Below are positions 23,133 to 32,224 of a stretch of 39,296 bases of DNA, one piece after another. The DNA is taken from positions 1 to 39,296 of the forward strand of contig JAUXED010000012.1 of the NCBI GenBank assembly GCA_030618105.1, in the 5' to 3' direction. The notes beneath the pieces were generated by a model, which searched no databases, was not told the origin of the DNA, and saw only the letters and a program-made list of their open reading frames with translations. Position 1 is the first letter of the stretch, and each line of letters opens with the position of its first letter. The position numbers were made by a program, and so were the translations under genes. Source of the DNA: Bacteroidota bacterium. GTDB lineage: Bacteria > Bacteroidota > Bacteroidia > Bacteroidales > VadinHA17.

Positions 23133-24881
23133 TTAGTAACTAATCTTCAGATCTTCAGGAATCTTGTTAATATACTCAACAGAAACATTTTCAGGAATAT
23201 TCAAAAAATTAAAACAAACGCGTCTGTTAAATTTTCTGCCGAAGGAATTGTCAGTTCCGTCAGGATTCGTATTTTTTGCAACAGGGTGTATTTCGCCTTC
23301 CCATTTGACATCAAGCCGTTTAGAAGTAATTCCTTTCTTTATCAGGTAGCTTTGAACAGATAAGGCACGTTTTTGTGATAGACTAATATTATACTTATTA
23401 CTGCCTATTGCATCGGTATGACCAATAATTACCAAATTAGCAGAGCTAACCCGAGTTAGAAGTTTAAATACAAGGTCGAGTTGCCGGGTTGAAGTTTTTG
23501 AGAGTCCATAATCATCAAATTGGAATAGAATACAATTAATCTCGAAAATTTCCTGTTTCTTTTCTGCCGGTATATCCGTTGTAATAGTGCCCTCAATAAT
23601 AGCTTTCCTTGGGTTTGAAGCATTGAATTGTTCGATTTTAATAATATTCAAATCGTTTGTTTTATCGAAAATGTCGGCAGTATACCCGATAAATTTATTT
23701 TTAGTGGGACAGTAAAAAATATCATTTTTAGTTGTATTAACCGGATACCCAAGGTTTTGAGGTGTGCTGAATTTATTGTTTTTAATACTGCTTCTAAAAA
23801 TATCATATCTTCCCATGTTATTATGTCCTTCTGAGCTGAAGTATAACATATCCCCATCAGGTGAATAAAATGGTGTGCTTTCGTTATATGGAGTGTTTAT
23901 CACTGGTCCCAGGTTTTGCGGACTATCCCAGTTTTCATCTGTTAAAGATGAAATATACAGGTCATATCCTCCTATACTACTTCCGCGGTTACTCGAGATT
24001 ATCAGAAAATGGCCATCGGGTGATTCACATGCGTGTATTTCATCACTTAATGTATTGATTTGATCCAGGGAATTTATTTTAGACCATTTCCCTTCTGTAA
24101 AGCGACTATAGTATAAGTCATAATCAATGTTATTTAATTTCCTGGTTAGGTAAAGCACATCACCGTCATAAGAAAGAGAAGTAATCAGAAAGAAACCGTC
24201 AGATTCAAGTTCCATAGTAATATTCCTGGGTTCAAGCCAATTCTCGTTTTGTTTTTCCGAGAAGTATATGGCTTTATAATATTTCCGATCGCTAATAAAA
24301 GCCATTTTTTCATTGTTACCTGAGAAGACGGGATTATAAATACTAATCCCTGTTTTATTAAATGGTAAAAAGGTTTTATCAACATCTAATGGCGTATTTA
24401 TTAATTTCAGAGCGGTAGAAATGCTATTAAGCTTTCTGTTTATTGTTTCCGGATCCTTACCGGTTGCAATAATATGGGATTTGTACTTTTTGTACTTTGC
24501 TGTGGCTTTGTCAAGTAAATTATTCATCTGGTATGCTTCACCAAGCAATAAAAGTACTTCATATGGAGCTTCAGTTTCAAGATAGTTCTGTGTTTTAAAG
24601 TCAGTTGTAACAGATTTTTCAGCATCTTCGAGCAAGGTAATAGCACTACTTGATTTTCCAGGTATTTCAAGATATGTTCGGGCAAGTTTATATTTAATGT
24701 GGGCAGTTTTTATTCCTTTTTCTAATAAAGCTTCATAGTATGTTACTGCTTTTTTGAAATTACCATTATTAAATTCAAAATCAGCGCTATAGAAAATGCT
24801 TTCCTCATCAAATGTTTCCTGTCCTGAAAGCAGAGTGAAAGGAATGAATAACAGAATGATATATGCGAAAATAGATCTCAT
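23133..24881 (-). CDS. PorE-like TPR/PD40 protein 4, OmpA C-terminus
   Basis: This 582-residue protein has a signal peptide (MRSIFAYIILLFIPFTLLSG), TPRs, PD40 propeller, and an OmpA-like domain from about residue 450: FQFDDYGLSKTS, VIIGHTDAIGSNKYNISL, SQKRALSVQSYL, GRKFNRRV. The Asp of GHTD and the Arg of SQKRA are the usual peptidoglycan (diaminopimelate) ligands. It has almost no beta-sandwich between propeller and OmpA domain, unlike its sisters. It is also the only paralogue in which both conserved cysteines are replaced (KLARTYL, LNSISTALKL), which suggests loss of a disulfide. Its domain order matches T9SS PorE, but it has no lipobox. Confidence 0.86.
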   Translation of the reverse strand: MRSIFAYIILLFIPFTLLSGQETFDEESIFYSADFEFNNGNFKKAVTYYEALLEKGIKTAHIKYKLARTYLEIPGKSSSAITLLEDAEKSVTTDFKTQNYLETEAPYEVLLLLGEAYQMNNLLDKATAKYKKYKSHIIATGKDPETINRKLNSISTALKLINTPLDVDKTFLPFNKTGISIYNPVFSGNNEKMAFISDRKYYKAIYFSEKQNENWLEPRNITMELESDGFFLITSLSYDGDVLYLTRKLNNIDYDLYYSRFTEGKWSKINSLDQINTLSDEIHACESPDGHFLIISSNRGSSIGGYDLYISSLTDENWDSPQNLGPVINTPYNESTPFYSPDGDMLYFSSEGHNNMGRYDIFRSSIKNNKFSTPQNLGYPVNTTKNDIFYCPTKNKFIGYTADIFDKTNDLNIIKIEQFNASNPRKAIIEGTITTDIPAEKKQEIFEINCILFQFDDYGLSKTSTRQLDLVFKLLTRVSSANLVIIGHTDAIGSNKYNISLSQKRALSVQSYLIKKGITSKRLDVKWEGEIHPVAKNTNPDGTDNSFGRKFNRRVCFNFLNIPENVSVEYINKIPEDLKISY

Positions 24882-24934
24882 TTTTTATTTAGAAATTAAT
24901 AAGATAAAGCTTCTGCAATAAATCAAAGTATCTA

Positions 24935-26929
24935 TTACTCTGAAATCTTAAGTTTATCCGGGATAATAATTTTCTCTGGAATTATAAATTTATTATCAGA
25001 TTGAAGAATAATCGCTACTGCTCTTCTGTTAAATTGTCTTCCCTTTGGTGAATCCGATCCATCAGGAAACTTATTAATTGCTATTGGATTATCTTCTCCT
25101 GCACTTGTTGATTTCAATCTTTCTTTTCCAATTCCTTTAGAAACCAGTAATTTAATAACTTCTGCCGATCTGTTCTTTCCGAGTTTAATGTTATAATTAC
25201 GACTGCCTATAAAATCGGTATATCCTCTGATTTCAAGTTTCAGATCCTGATTTTCCGTAAGGATCCGGAATAGCTCATCTATCTTATAAGTTTCTTCCTT
25301 TCTTATTGAAAACTTATCAAAACCGAAAAAGATATTGGGAAGAATAATATGTTCTTTCTTTATGGGTTTGAGTTCGGTCTTTATATTTATTTCGCTTATG
25401 GAGTAATCCGTGGGGATAGAAAATTCAGTTTTACCATCAGAATATCCATTGGCAGAAGCAATTACTTCATATTTTCCGGGTTTAGATATGGAATAAACAA
25501 ATTTACCGGAGGGAAGTTCAGCCTCAGGAGATGCAACTTTTTTGGAAGTTGCCGACTCCAGAATATCAATATTTATTTTCCCCTTAGTCTCAGCGGTAAA
25601 TCCGGAGGCAATAACTACACCTTTGATTTTTACCTTCCTTGGATTGATGTCAGAATAGATATCCAGATAGTAAATATCTTTGTCACCATAATTATCCTCA
25701 TTGCCAAATATTGAATAAAAGGCTCCTGCCCCGTTATTGTAAGGCGAAAAAAAGATATCGTCATCAGTGGAATTAATTGGGTACCCGATATTTACAGGTT
25801 TAGTCCAATTATTTGAATCAGATTTTTCAGTATAGAAGATATCAAATCCGCCCAGAATTTCATGACCCTGAGAGCTAAAATAAAGCCTTTTACCATCCTG
25901 GGTAAGAAAAGGACAATCTTCATTGAAAGGAGTATTTATAACAGGTCCTAAATTAACCGGTTCATCCCATTCACCGGTTTCCGGATTTTTGTCAGACTTA
26001 TATATATCAAGACCTCCGTAACCTTTAGTCCTGCTGCTTGAAAAATATAGTGTGGAACCATCCGTAGATTCAGATGCATGTGATTCCCAGTATTTCGTAT
26101 TAATGTTTTTATTTAATTTTACAGCCTCTGTCCAGACACTATCATTGAAATAACTTACATATATATCACTGTTAAAATTATCATTTTTTGTCATATAAAG
26201 TGTTTGCCCATCAGCTGACAGGGAGGAGACATAAAGATCTCCATCTGATTTAACCTGAGGTGTCAGATTAACAGGCACAGTCCATTTCCCATCTGCTTTT
26301 TTGCTGTATAATATTGCATCATAGAACTTTTGGCTGGTCATATATACAATTGTATTGCCATTTTGCGAAATCCCAGGGTAATAGTTGGCATATGCATTAT
26401 TGATATTTTGCCCAAGGTTATATGAATCGAAGTAGGTTCTATTCTGCTTTAGTTTTTTTACATTCTTGCATGACTCAATTTGCTTATTAACAAAATCAAT
26501 GTTAAGTGTATCACCAGGGTCGAGAAAAGTGAGATATTTTTCGTAGGTCCGTTTTGCTTTAATTATCTCGTTATTAATTTGGTATGCATTAGCAAGATAA
26601 AAATATGTATCATAAGGGGCTTCTTCTTCTCTAAAATCCCCTTCTTTATATCTGTTTGTGAGATTATTAATGGCTTTTTCGAAATAAGGGATGGCTTTAT
26701 CTTTTCCCCCCTGAATATTAAGATAACACAACCCTAACCTATAGTTAAGATTAGCATTATCGGGGTATCTCCCGATAAGCTGGAGGTAAAAAGGTAAAGC
26801 ATCCGGGAATTCTTCATACAACATGAAATATTCACCATCAAGGAATATCTCTTTTTCCTTGTCTTGTTGGGCAAATAGTGTTGGAATAGTAATAAAAGCC
26901 AGAAGCAGAAAAATCAATAACTTTTTCAT
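24935..26929 (-). CDS. PorE-like TPR/PD40 protein 5, OmpA C-terminus
   Basis: This 664-residue protein has signal peptide MKKLLIFLLLAFITIPTLFA, TPRs, PD40 propeller, a CarboxypepD_reg-like domain (VKIKGVVIASGFTAETKGKI) and a full OmpA-like domain: ILPNIFFGFDKFSIRKEETY, LEIRGYTDFIGSRNYNI, GRQFNRRAVAI. It is the recent duplicate of protein 3, including about 90 bases upstream of the gene. I use the ATG at 26929 because the promoter at 26954-26983 would start transcription close to the longer start (26947). Peptidoglycan binding and a periplasmic scaffold role are inferred from the domains. Cys68 and Cys154 are kept. Confidence 0.88.
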   Translation of the reverse strand: MKKLLIFLLLAFITIPTLFAQQDKEKEIFLDGEYFMLYEEFPDALPFYLQLIGRYPDNANLNYRLGLCYLNIQGGKDKAIPYFEKAINNLTNRYKEGDFREEEAPYDTYFYLANAYQINNEIIKAKRTYEKYLTFLDPGDTLNIDFVNKQIESCKNVKKLKQNRTYFDSYNLGQNINNAYANYYPGISQNGNTIVYMTSQKFYDAILYSKKADGKWTVPVNLTPQVKSDGDLYVSSLSADGQTLYMTKNDNFNSDIYVSYFNDSVWTEAVKLNKNINTKYWESHASESTDGSTLYFSSSRTKGYGGLDIYKSDKNPETGEWDEPVNLGPVINTPFNEDCPFLTQDGKRLYFSSQGHEILGGFDIFYTEKSDSNNWTKPVNIGYPINSTDDDIFFSPYNNGAGAFYSIFGNEDNYGDKDIYYLDIYSDINPRKVKIKGVVIASGFTAETKGKINIDILESATSKKVASPEAELPSGKFVYSISKPGKYEVIASANGYSDGKTEFSIPTDYSISEINIKTELKPIKKEHIILPNIFFGFDKFSIRKEETYKIDELFRILTENQDLKLEIRGYTDFIGSRNYNIKLGKNRSAEVIKLLVSKGIGKERLKSTSAGEDNPIAINKFPDGSDSPKGRQFNRRAVAIILQSDNKFIIPEKIIIPDKLKISE

Positions 26930-26953
26930 GATACACATGTTAACCAATTATAA

Positions 26954-26983
26954 CAAAATTAATAATTTATGGACGCATTCAAA
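26954..26983 (-). promoter_or_regulatory. promoter upstream of PorE-like protein 5
   Basis: The minus strand has TTTG (26983-26980), an 18-base spacer and TAATTTTG (26961-26954). The spacer is one base shorter than usual. The homologous sequence upstream of protein 3 keeps the -7 element as TAAATTTG but has lost the TTG. Confidence 0.55.
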
Positions 26984-27043
26984 AATTATTTTTCCTACTC
27001 TCTTAATAAATTTCGTTTTATAGAGAATTTGGTAAATTGTGTA

Positions 27044-29893
27044 CTATTCCTTATGCTTTTTTTTTCGTTGAATGTAAAAGAAAATAATAGCTACCAAAAC
27101 GAGTGATAGCCCCCAGGCAATTCGTCTTCGGGCGTTCCTGGCTTTTTCTTTTGTTGAAGAGATATAGCTGGTAATTTTTTCTTCGTCTAACTGACTGCCG
27201 GAAACTATTTTAGTAATTATATTTACTACATCTTCACTGGTAAATTTCTCAGTTGAAGATTTTTGTAATAAATATTCAATTAAATCATCTGCATTGGTTA
27301 TTTTCATCTCTTCATGGTTCAAAGTCTGAAGAAATAAATTAAGTTCTCCGTCAGATTCAATTAATAACTTATTGTGGAAGTTTTTTACTTCAGGATTACC
27401 ATTTAGTGCTATTGAATAAATGAGTAGTTGAAAATCTTTTTCTTTAATATTTTTTTGCTCAACTTGCCTGGAAAGATATTCATATAATTGCGATGATGTT
27501 TGTATTTCCGGGCCAGGAATCTGAAGGGTATCAAGGATTTCCTTCAAATCGCCGTAAGCATATTTGGTTAATGATTCTTTGAAAGTTATTAATAGATCCC
27601 GATTGTGAAGATCATCGATAATAAATATTGATTTAACTTCTTCTTCTGTAAATGCTGATGATATGCCTGCCTTTTCTGTCAGATGCTGCATCAATTCATC
27701 AGGCGTGCTAATATTTTCTTTCTGCAGATCAATTTCATCAATGACATTGCTTATATCTTTTTCTGTATTGACAGCAATAAAATTTCTGAAATCTTCAATT
27801 TCAATAATACCATCGTTTGCTCCAATTGTTACTATCTCTTCCAATTCATTTTTTGGGATTGATTGTTTGGCAAGATATTCAAATAATTCTTCAGAGGTTC
27901 CAATCTCTTGATCTTTAAGGTTGATATCTTCAAGAACAGCTATCAGATTATCACTTTTTGCAAGGTTTTTAAGAGTTCCGAGCAGACCTGTAAGTTCTTC
28001 AGATGGTTCTTCCTTTCGACTTTTTGAAATTAAATCTGCAACAGGTTTTTTGACCGGTGGGATGAATGATATTTCAGTTTCTTTTATGGTTTGATTGCCA
28101 AATTGATCTGTAAGCGTAAATTTCAGTTGGTTATCACCTTCAAGCGGAATAGCTTTGTAGGCAAATAAAGTGTCTGTGATGTAAAACGTGTCAGCTTTTT
28201 GTAATAAGGAGTCTTGAAAGTAATGGACAATCAGCCTTGAGTTATTTTCAGTTTCAAGTTGTAATATAAGTGGCTTATTATCAGTAACAATAAAACTGGT
28301 GTCCGGTATCTCAAAATCAGCAATCAGATCCAGCGGTATCAATTCCACAGAAGGTATTTGAATCCTGTCATTTTCCTGGTTTGCTGACATAGAAATAAGT
28401 TCACTTGTCTTTTCAAGATTTGTCCCACTGAAAATCAATTCGTAATCACCGGCAATCACTTCTACAAAATATTCTCCGGTTTCTAAGTTGGGTTTAACAA
28501 CAGCAATAGTATCGCCTGCCGGATAGTTGACAACATATACTCTGAATGATTCATCAAACTTCCATTTGATATTTTTTATAGATACTATACCTGACAGTCT
28601 GAATTTTCTTGGATGTTCTTCGGAAAAAATTTCCAGCAGAAAAATATCTCTTTCACCCATTCCTTCATCAGTAAACTGTGAGTAATAAGCAAAGTTTCCA
28701 TCTTTTGCAGGTGCATAAAAAAGATCATCATCTGGTGTATTAATAGGATACCCCATATTTAATGGTTTTGACCATTCAACAGAATCCAGTAATGTAGAAT
28801 ACAAAATATCATATCCACCTGTGTTAAAGTGTCCGTATGAACTAAAAAACAAGGTTTGTCCATCTTCAGTAACAAAAGGTGTTTCTTCATTATATTCTGT
28901 ATTGATATTAGGTCCAAGGTTAACTGCCGGTCCCCATTCGCCGAGCGAGTCTTTTACAGATCTGTATATATCAAGCCCTCCGTATGTTCCTTTCCGGTTG
29001 CTGGTAAAATACATTGTGTTCTCATCTTTGGTAACACAGGCATGAGATTCCCAGTATTTATCATTTATATTTTCGTTCAATTTCTCTACACTCGACCACA
29101 CACCATTTGAGTAATGGCTGATATAGATATTTCCAACATAATTATCGAGTTTATAAAGGTAGAGAGTTGTCCCGTCCCACGAAAGTGCACAGGGGTACAG
29201 ATCTTCATCCACTCCTAACTGGAATGTTAAATCTATAGGGTTACTCCAGGTACTATTAACTTTTTCAGAAAAGAAAACACCGTCGAAAAATTGCAGGGCC
29301 CGTGTGTAAACCATTTTTGTGCCGTTTCCGGATACAACAGGATTATAATCAGAGAAACGTGTATTTACAGGCTCTCCAAGGTTATGATATTTGAGGAATA
29401 ATGGATTCTGCTGTAGTTTTTTTGCATTAAAACATGACTCCATCTGTTTATTAACAACAACCGAATCATAAATCTTTGGGTTAAGCAATTCTTTAAATAT
29501 GGAATAGATTTCAAGTGCTTTATCAAGTTGTTTGTTTACCCGATATGCATTGGCCAGAAAATAATAAGCATCTACGGGTGCCTGTGTTTCCCTGAAAGAA
29601 CCTTCTTTGTACTTCTCGTCTGTGTTCAAAATTGCTTTTTCCAGATATTCTATCGCTTTATCTTTCTGTCCGGGGGTGTTCAGGTAACACTGTCCGATCC
29701 TATACCTGTAATTGTCATTTTCAGGGTAAATTTTAAGCAAATCAAGATAACCCGGGAGGGCTTCATTGTATTCCTCGTACAGAACAGATGATTCCGACCA
29801 GAAGAATTTTTCTTTTAACTCTCTTTTCTTTTGTCCTGACGCAGATATAGATAAAAGAAAAGCAATAAGTAAACTGAGGTACAATGGTCTCAT
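27044..29893 (-). CDS. PorE-like TPR/PD40 protein 6, helical repeats and C-terminal membrane anchor
   Basis: This 949-residue protein is the first and largest of the array. It has a signal peptide (MRPLYLSLLIAFLLSISASG), TPRs with Cys69 and Cys154, a PD40 propeller, a beta-sandwich, a second Ig-like sandwich near 560-620 (DNQLKFTLTDQFGNQTIKET), then four degenerate helical repeats of 61-71 residues (about 641-906) with the pattern I-x-T-x-x-[DE]-L-x-[EQ]-[YH]-L. It ends with a membrane helix (WGLSLVLVAIIFFYI) and the basic tail QRKKKHKE. It has neither OmpA nor SPOR. The topology suggests a periplasmic protein tethered to the inner membrane. I do not recognise the helical repeat as a named family. 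Confidence 0.82.
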   Translation of the reverse strand: MRPLYLSLLIAFLLSISASGQKKRELKEKFFWSESSVLYEEYNEALPGYLDLLKIYPENDNYRYRIGQCYLNTPGQKDKAIEYLEKAILNTDEKYKEGSFRETQAPVDAYYFLANAYRVNKQLDKALEIYSIFKELLNPKIYDSVVVNKQMESCFNAKKLQQNPLFLKYHNLGEPVNTRFSDYNPVVSGNGTKMVYTRALQFFDGVFFSEKVNSTWSNPIDLTFQLGVDEDLYPCALSWDGTTLYLYKLDNYVGNIYISHYSNGVWSSVEKLNENINDKYWESHACVTKDENTMYFTSNRKGTYGGLDIYRSVKDSLGEWGPAVNLGPNINTEYNEETPFVTEDGQTLFFSSYGHFNTGGYDILYSTLLDSVEWSKPLNMGYPINTPDDDLFYAPAKDGNFAYYSQFTDEGMGERDIFLLEIFSEEHPRKFRLSGIVSIKNIKWKFDESFRVYVVNYPAGDTIAVVKPNLETGEYFVEVIAGDYELIFSGTNLEKTSELISMSANQENDRIQIPSVELIPLDLIADFEIPDTSFIVTDNKPLILQLETENNSRLIVHYFQDSLLQKADTFYITDTLFAYKAIPLEGDNQLKFTLTDQFGNQTIKETEISFIPPVKKPVADLISKSRKEEPSEELTGLLGTLKNLAKSDNLIAVLEDINLKDQEIGTSEELFEYLAKQSIPKNELEEIVTIGANDGIIEIEDFRNFIAVNTEKDISNVIDEIDLQKENISTPDELMQHLTEKAGISSAFTEEEVKSIFIIDDLHNRDLLITFKESLTKYAYGDLKEILDTLQIPGPEIQTSSQLYEYLSRQVEQKNIKEKDFQLLIYSIALNGNPEVKNFHNKLLIESDGELNLFLQTLNHEEMKITNADDLIEYLLQKSSTEKFTSEDVVNIITKIVSGSQLDEEKITSYISSTKEKARNARRRIAWGLSLVLVAIIFFYIQRKKKHKE
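27176..27973 (-). repeat. protein-level helical repeats in PorE-like protein 6
   Basis: Four units start near residues 641, 702, 768 and 839. Each has a conserved core: IGTSEELFEYLAKQ, ISTPDELMQHLTEK, IQTSSQLYEYLSRQ and ITNADDLIEYLLQK, each followed by an acidic helix such as FTEEEVKSIFI or FTSEDVVNIIT. The DNA is diverged, so the repeats are old. Confidence 0.75.
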
Positions 29894-30007
29894 AAAATAA
29901 CCTGTTAAATGGAATGATACGAATTTACTAATATAATAAATTGATTTAATAAATTTATGATGAACTATTAAAATAACTTGATAAAAGAAAACTGAATGCT
30001 AAATAAA

Positions 30008-30050
30008 GAAATGCCTAAAGTTATAAATGACTAAAATGACTAAAATTCAA
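30008..30050. repeat. ATGCCTAAAGTTAAAAATGACTAAAA-type repeat, copy 1
   Basis: AAATGCCTAAAGTT, ATAAATGACTAAAATGACT and AAAATTC words occur here and again in the same orientation at 32093-32140, so the glycosyltransferase gene is framed by direct copies. Confidence 0.75.
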
Positions 30051-30060
30051 AATTCTGTCT

Positions 30061-30104
30061 CTTCCTCCTCCTTACTTACCTACTCACCTACTCAACTACT
30101 CACC
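30061..30104. repeat. TTACTCACC simple repeat at the glycosyltransferase 3' end
   Basis: TACTTACCTACTCACC and CTCAACTACTCACC words directly abut the stop codon. Same family as 1688-1735 and, inverted, 11960-12010. Confidence 0.75.
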
Positions 30105-32054
30105 TTAATTCCCTAATTGTTTCCATTTCTTAAGGATTATCTCAAGGTCTTTTGATAACCGGTAATCTTTTGCATAAGAAAGATTAATGCGCTTAATTTC
30201 CTGCCCGGTAGAACGGGGATACAGACTCGCTGGAGTCAGCACCCCTTGTTGAACAGAATCTTTTTCCATGCTTTTTATGTCTGCTTGCAAATTGTATCCA
30301 ACCCATGATTTTCTGCCTGAAATTACATAAAATATATTTACAATAAAATTATATTTTTTCTTAACAGTAAGAATCGATATGGGTAATGTTAGCAGAAATA
30401 CTAATGAGATGGTCAGGTCCAGTATTCTTTTCTTACGGAGGTTCTTTTTCTTGCTAACAGCATTCAGACTGATTTCAAATATTTCACCTTTTGAATCAAT
30501 TGAATGACTTCCTATGATAGATAATCCTTCAGGATGTGCAATTTTAAAATCAATGTTAAGCTGGCTTAATTTCATCATATTTTGGATAATTTCTTCAGAA
30601 GAAATTGCTTTAGCTGAAAAAATTATTTCATTTACCTTGTTTATCCTGATAATATCAGCGAGTTGATTATATGGTCCCAACGAGTCATTTTCTTCTGAGT
30701 CTTCACCCGGATGTACAAAGCCTGCAATTTTGCGCATTTGAACAAGGTCGGGAATGATTTTTATCAACCGTTGATACTCAATATGATCGGCGATTATCAA
30801 TGTTTTTTTTGTATCCGGGTATAAATTAAAAATTGCGATTCCAAGTTTATTTACGAAAAACCGAAAAGTCAGTGTTAACCCCAATGCCGATATTCCTCCC
30901 ATTAATATCAATGCCCTCGAAAATCTCAGGTATGACGGAAGAAGTGCGTATATTATAAGAATAAAAATTGTGCCGGTAATAATTCCTAATAGAATATTTA
31001 CAGGCCTTGCAGGCTTATCATAGCCATTATTGGCATATATTGAAATTATCCATATTAATATATAAACAGGTACTACAAATTGCAGGAACTCAATAGGGTA
31101 ATAATCTGCATCCTGGAATTTTATTTTTGCCCAGAATGGGGTTAGTATGAAAAAGCCTGAAAAAATCAGTAATGCATCAATTAAAGGTAAAAGCAGAGTG
31201 CCTATTGCTCTTTTAAGGATAGAAAGGCTTGCTCTGAAATAAATGGCGAGATTAATAAAAAGAAGAAAAATATGCCTGTTGCCAATTGAAAAATGTTTTT
31301 TGGCAAATATTTTCATCGCTTTATAGAATTGTACTACATAATTGATGCTGCTTTTCCTTGTGCTTTCCCCTTTATAGTGTATAATTGTTGTTCCGGGGTA
31401 ATAATAGTTAGAAAAACCAGCTTTTTTCAACCTGTATGAAAGGTCAATATCTTCACCATACATAAAAAAGTTTTCATCAAGTAATCCGGTTTTGTCCAGT
31501 GCACTCATTCGAAGGAACATAAATGCGCCCGGAATTACATCAACTTTATGGGTTTCTTCAGGATTCAGGTAACCAAGATTATATTTCCCGAATAATTTTG
31601 ATTTTGAAAAAAGTCGGGTAAGACCGAATATTTTAAAAAAGGCGACCCCCGGTGTTGGCAGACTACGTTTTGATTCAGGCAGAAAACGGCCTTTCCCATC
31701 AATAAGCCGGACACCTAAAGCTCCTGCATCTTTATGTTCATCCATAAACCTGATACATTTTTCGAAGGTGAATTCTTCTACCATTGTATCAGGATTTAAT
31801 AATAAAACATATTCTCCCCCGGCTTTTTTAATTGCCTGGTTATTAGCCCTTGAGAAACCATAGTTTTCGTTGTTCCTGATCAGTTTTACATCAGGAAAGT
31901 TTTTCCTTATCATAGAAATTGATCCATCGAGGGAATTATTATCAACAACAAAAACTTCTGAACTAATATTTTTTAATGCTTTGAATACAGATCTTAGACA
32001 TTGGTCTAAGAAAAACCTGACATTATAGTTGACAATAATTACCGAAAGCTTCAT
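30105..32054 (-). CDS. GT2 glycosyltransferase fused to a sugar-phosphate-transferase-like membrane half
   Basis: This 649-residue protein has an N-terminal GT2 domain of rhamnosyltransferase type (KLSVIIVNYNVRFFLDQCL, EVFVVDNNSLDGS, LLLNPDTMVEE with the DxD-like site, FFMYGEDIDLSYRLKKAGF), then four or five membrane helices (about 285-405). A nucleotide-fold region follows (KTLIIADHIEYQRLIKIIPD), then a short half resembling the polyprenyl-phosphate sugar-phosphate transferases (KRILDLTISLVFLL, ISGRKSWVGYN, NLSYAKDYRLSKDLEIILKK). That last part lacks the usual Arg-Pro and acidic catalytic blocks, so it may no longer be catalytic. The enzyme probably adds a sugar in envelope polysaccharide synthesis. 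I use the ATG at 32054 over one at 32069 because the domain starts there. Confidence 0.82.
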   Translation of the reverse strand: MKLSVIIVNYNVRFFLDQCLRSVFKALKNISSEVFVVDNNSLDGSISMIRKNFPDVKLIRNNENYGFSRANNQAIKKAGGEYVLLLNPDTMVEEFTFEKCIRFMDEHKDAGALGVRLIDGKGRFLPESKRSLPTPGVAFFKIFGLTRLFSKSKLFGKYNLGYLNPEETHKVDVIPGAFMFLRMSALDKTGLLDENFFMYGEDIDLSYRLKKAGFSNYYYPGTTIIHYKGESTRKSSINYVVQFYKAMKIFAKKHFSIGNRHIFLLFINLAIYFRASLSILKRAIGTLLLPLIDALLIFSGFFILTPFWAKIKFQDADYYPIEFLQFVVPVYILIWIISIYANNGYDKPARPVNILLGIITGTIFILIIYALLPSYLRFSRALILMGGISALGLTLTFRFFVNKLGIAIFNLYPDTKKTLIIADHIEYQRLIKIIPDLVQMRKIAGFVHPGEDSEENDSLGPYNQLADIIRINKVNEIIFSAKAISSEEIIQNMMKLSQLNIDFKIAHPEGLSIIGSHSIDSKGEIFEISLNAVSKKKNLRKKRILDLTISLVFLLTLPISILTVKKKYNFIVNIFYVISGRKSWVGYNLQADIKSMEKDSVQQGVLTPASLYPRSTGQEIKRINLSYAKDYRLSKDLEIILKKWKQLGN

Positions 32055-32092
32055 AATGCACAATGACAAGGTGAAAGGATAAAAGTAATTTA

Positions 32093-32140
32093 AAATGCCT
32101 AAAGTTAAAAATGACTAAAATGATTAAGAAGATTAAAATT
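32093..32140. repeat. ATGCCTAAAGTTAAAAATGACTAAAA-type repeat, copy 2
   Basis: This is the second copy of the repeat at 30008-30050, upstream of the glycosyltransferase. Confidence 0.75.
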
Positions 32141-32150
32141 CGGTTTTCCC

Positions 32151-32189
32151 TTTATAAACTTTTCATCACCTCATCACCTCATCACCTCA
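32151..32189. repeat. TCATCACCTCATCACC repeat
   Basis: TTTATAAACT then three CATCACCTCAT units, downstream of the recR stop; matches 14209-14266. Confidence 0.8.
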
Positions 32190-32224
32190 AAGCAACACTG
32201 CTTCACAATTCCTTAACTCTCATA

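Noticed and set aside
25349-25714. Plus-strand open frame of 121 codons inside a PorE-like gene
   Set aside because: It is antisense to a well-supported domain and shows only aromatic-rich shadow translation.
30213-30245. Palindromic insertion (GACTC/GAGTC within GGGG/CCCC) in the glycosyltransferase gene
   Set aside because: The encoded residues (GVLTPASLYP) line up with the usual glycine-rich block of sugar transferases, so it is more likely ordinary coding sequence than an inserted hairpin.
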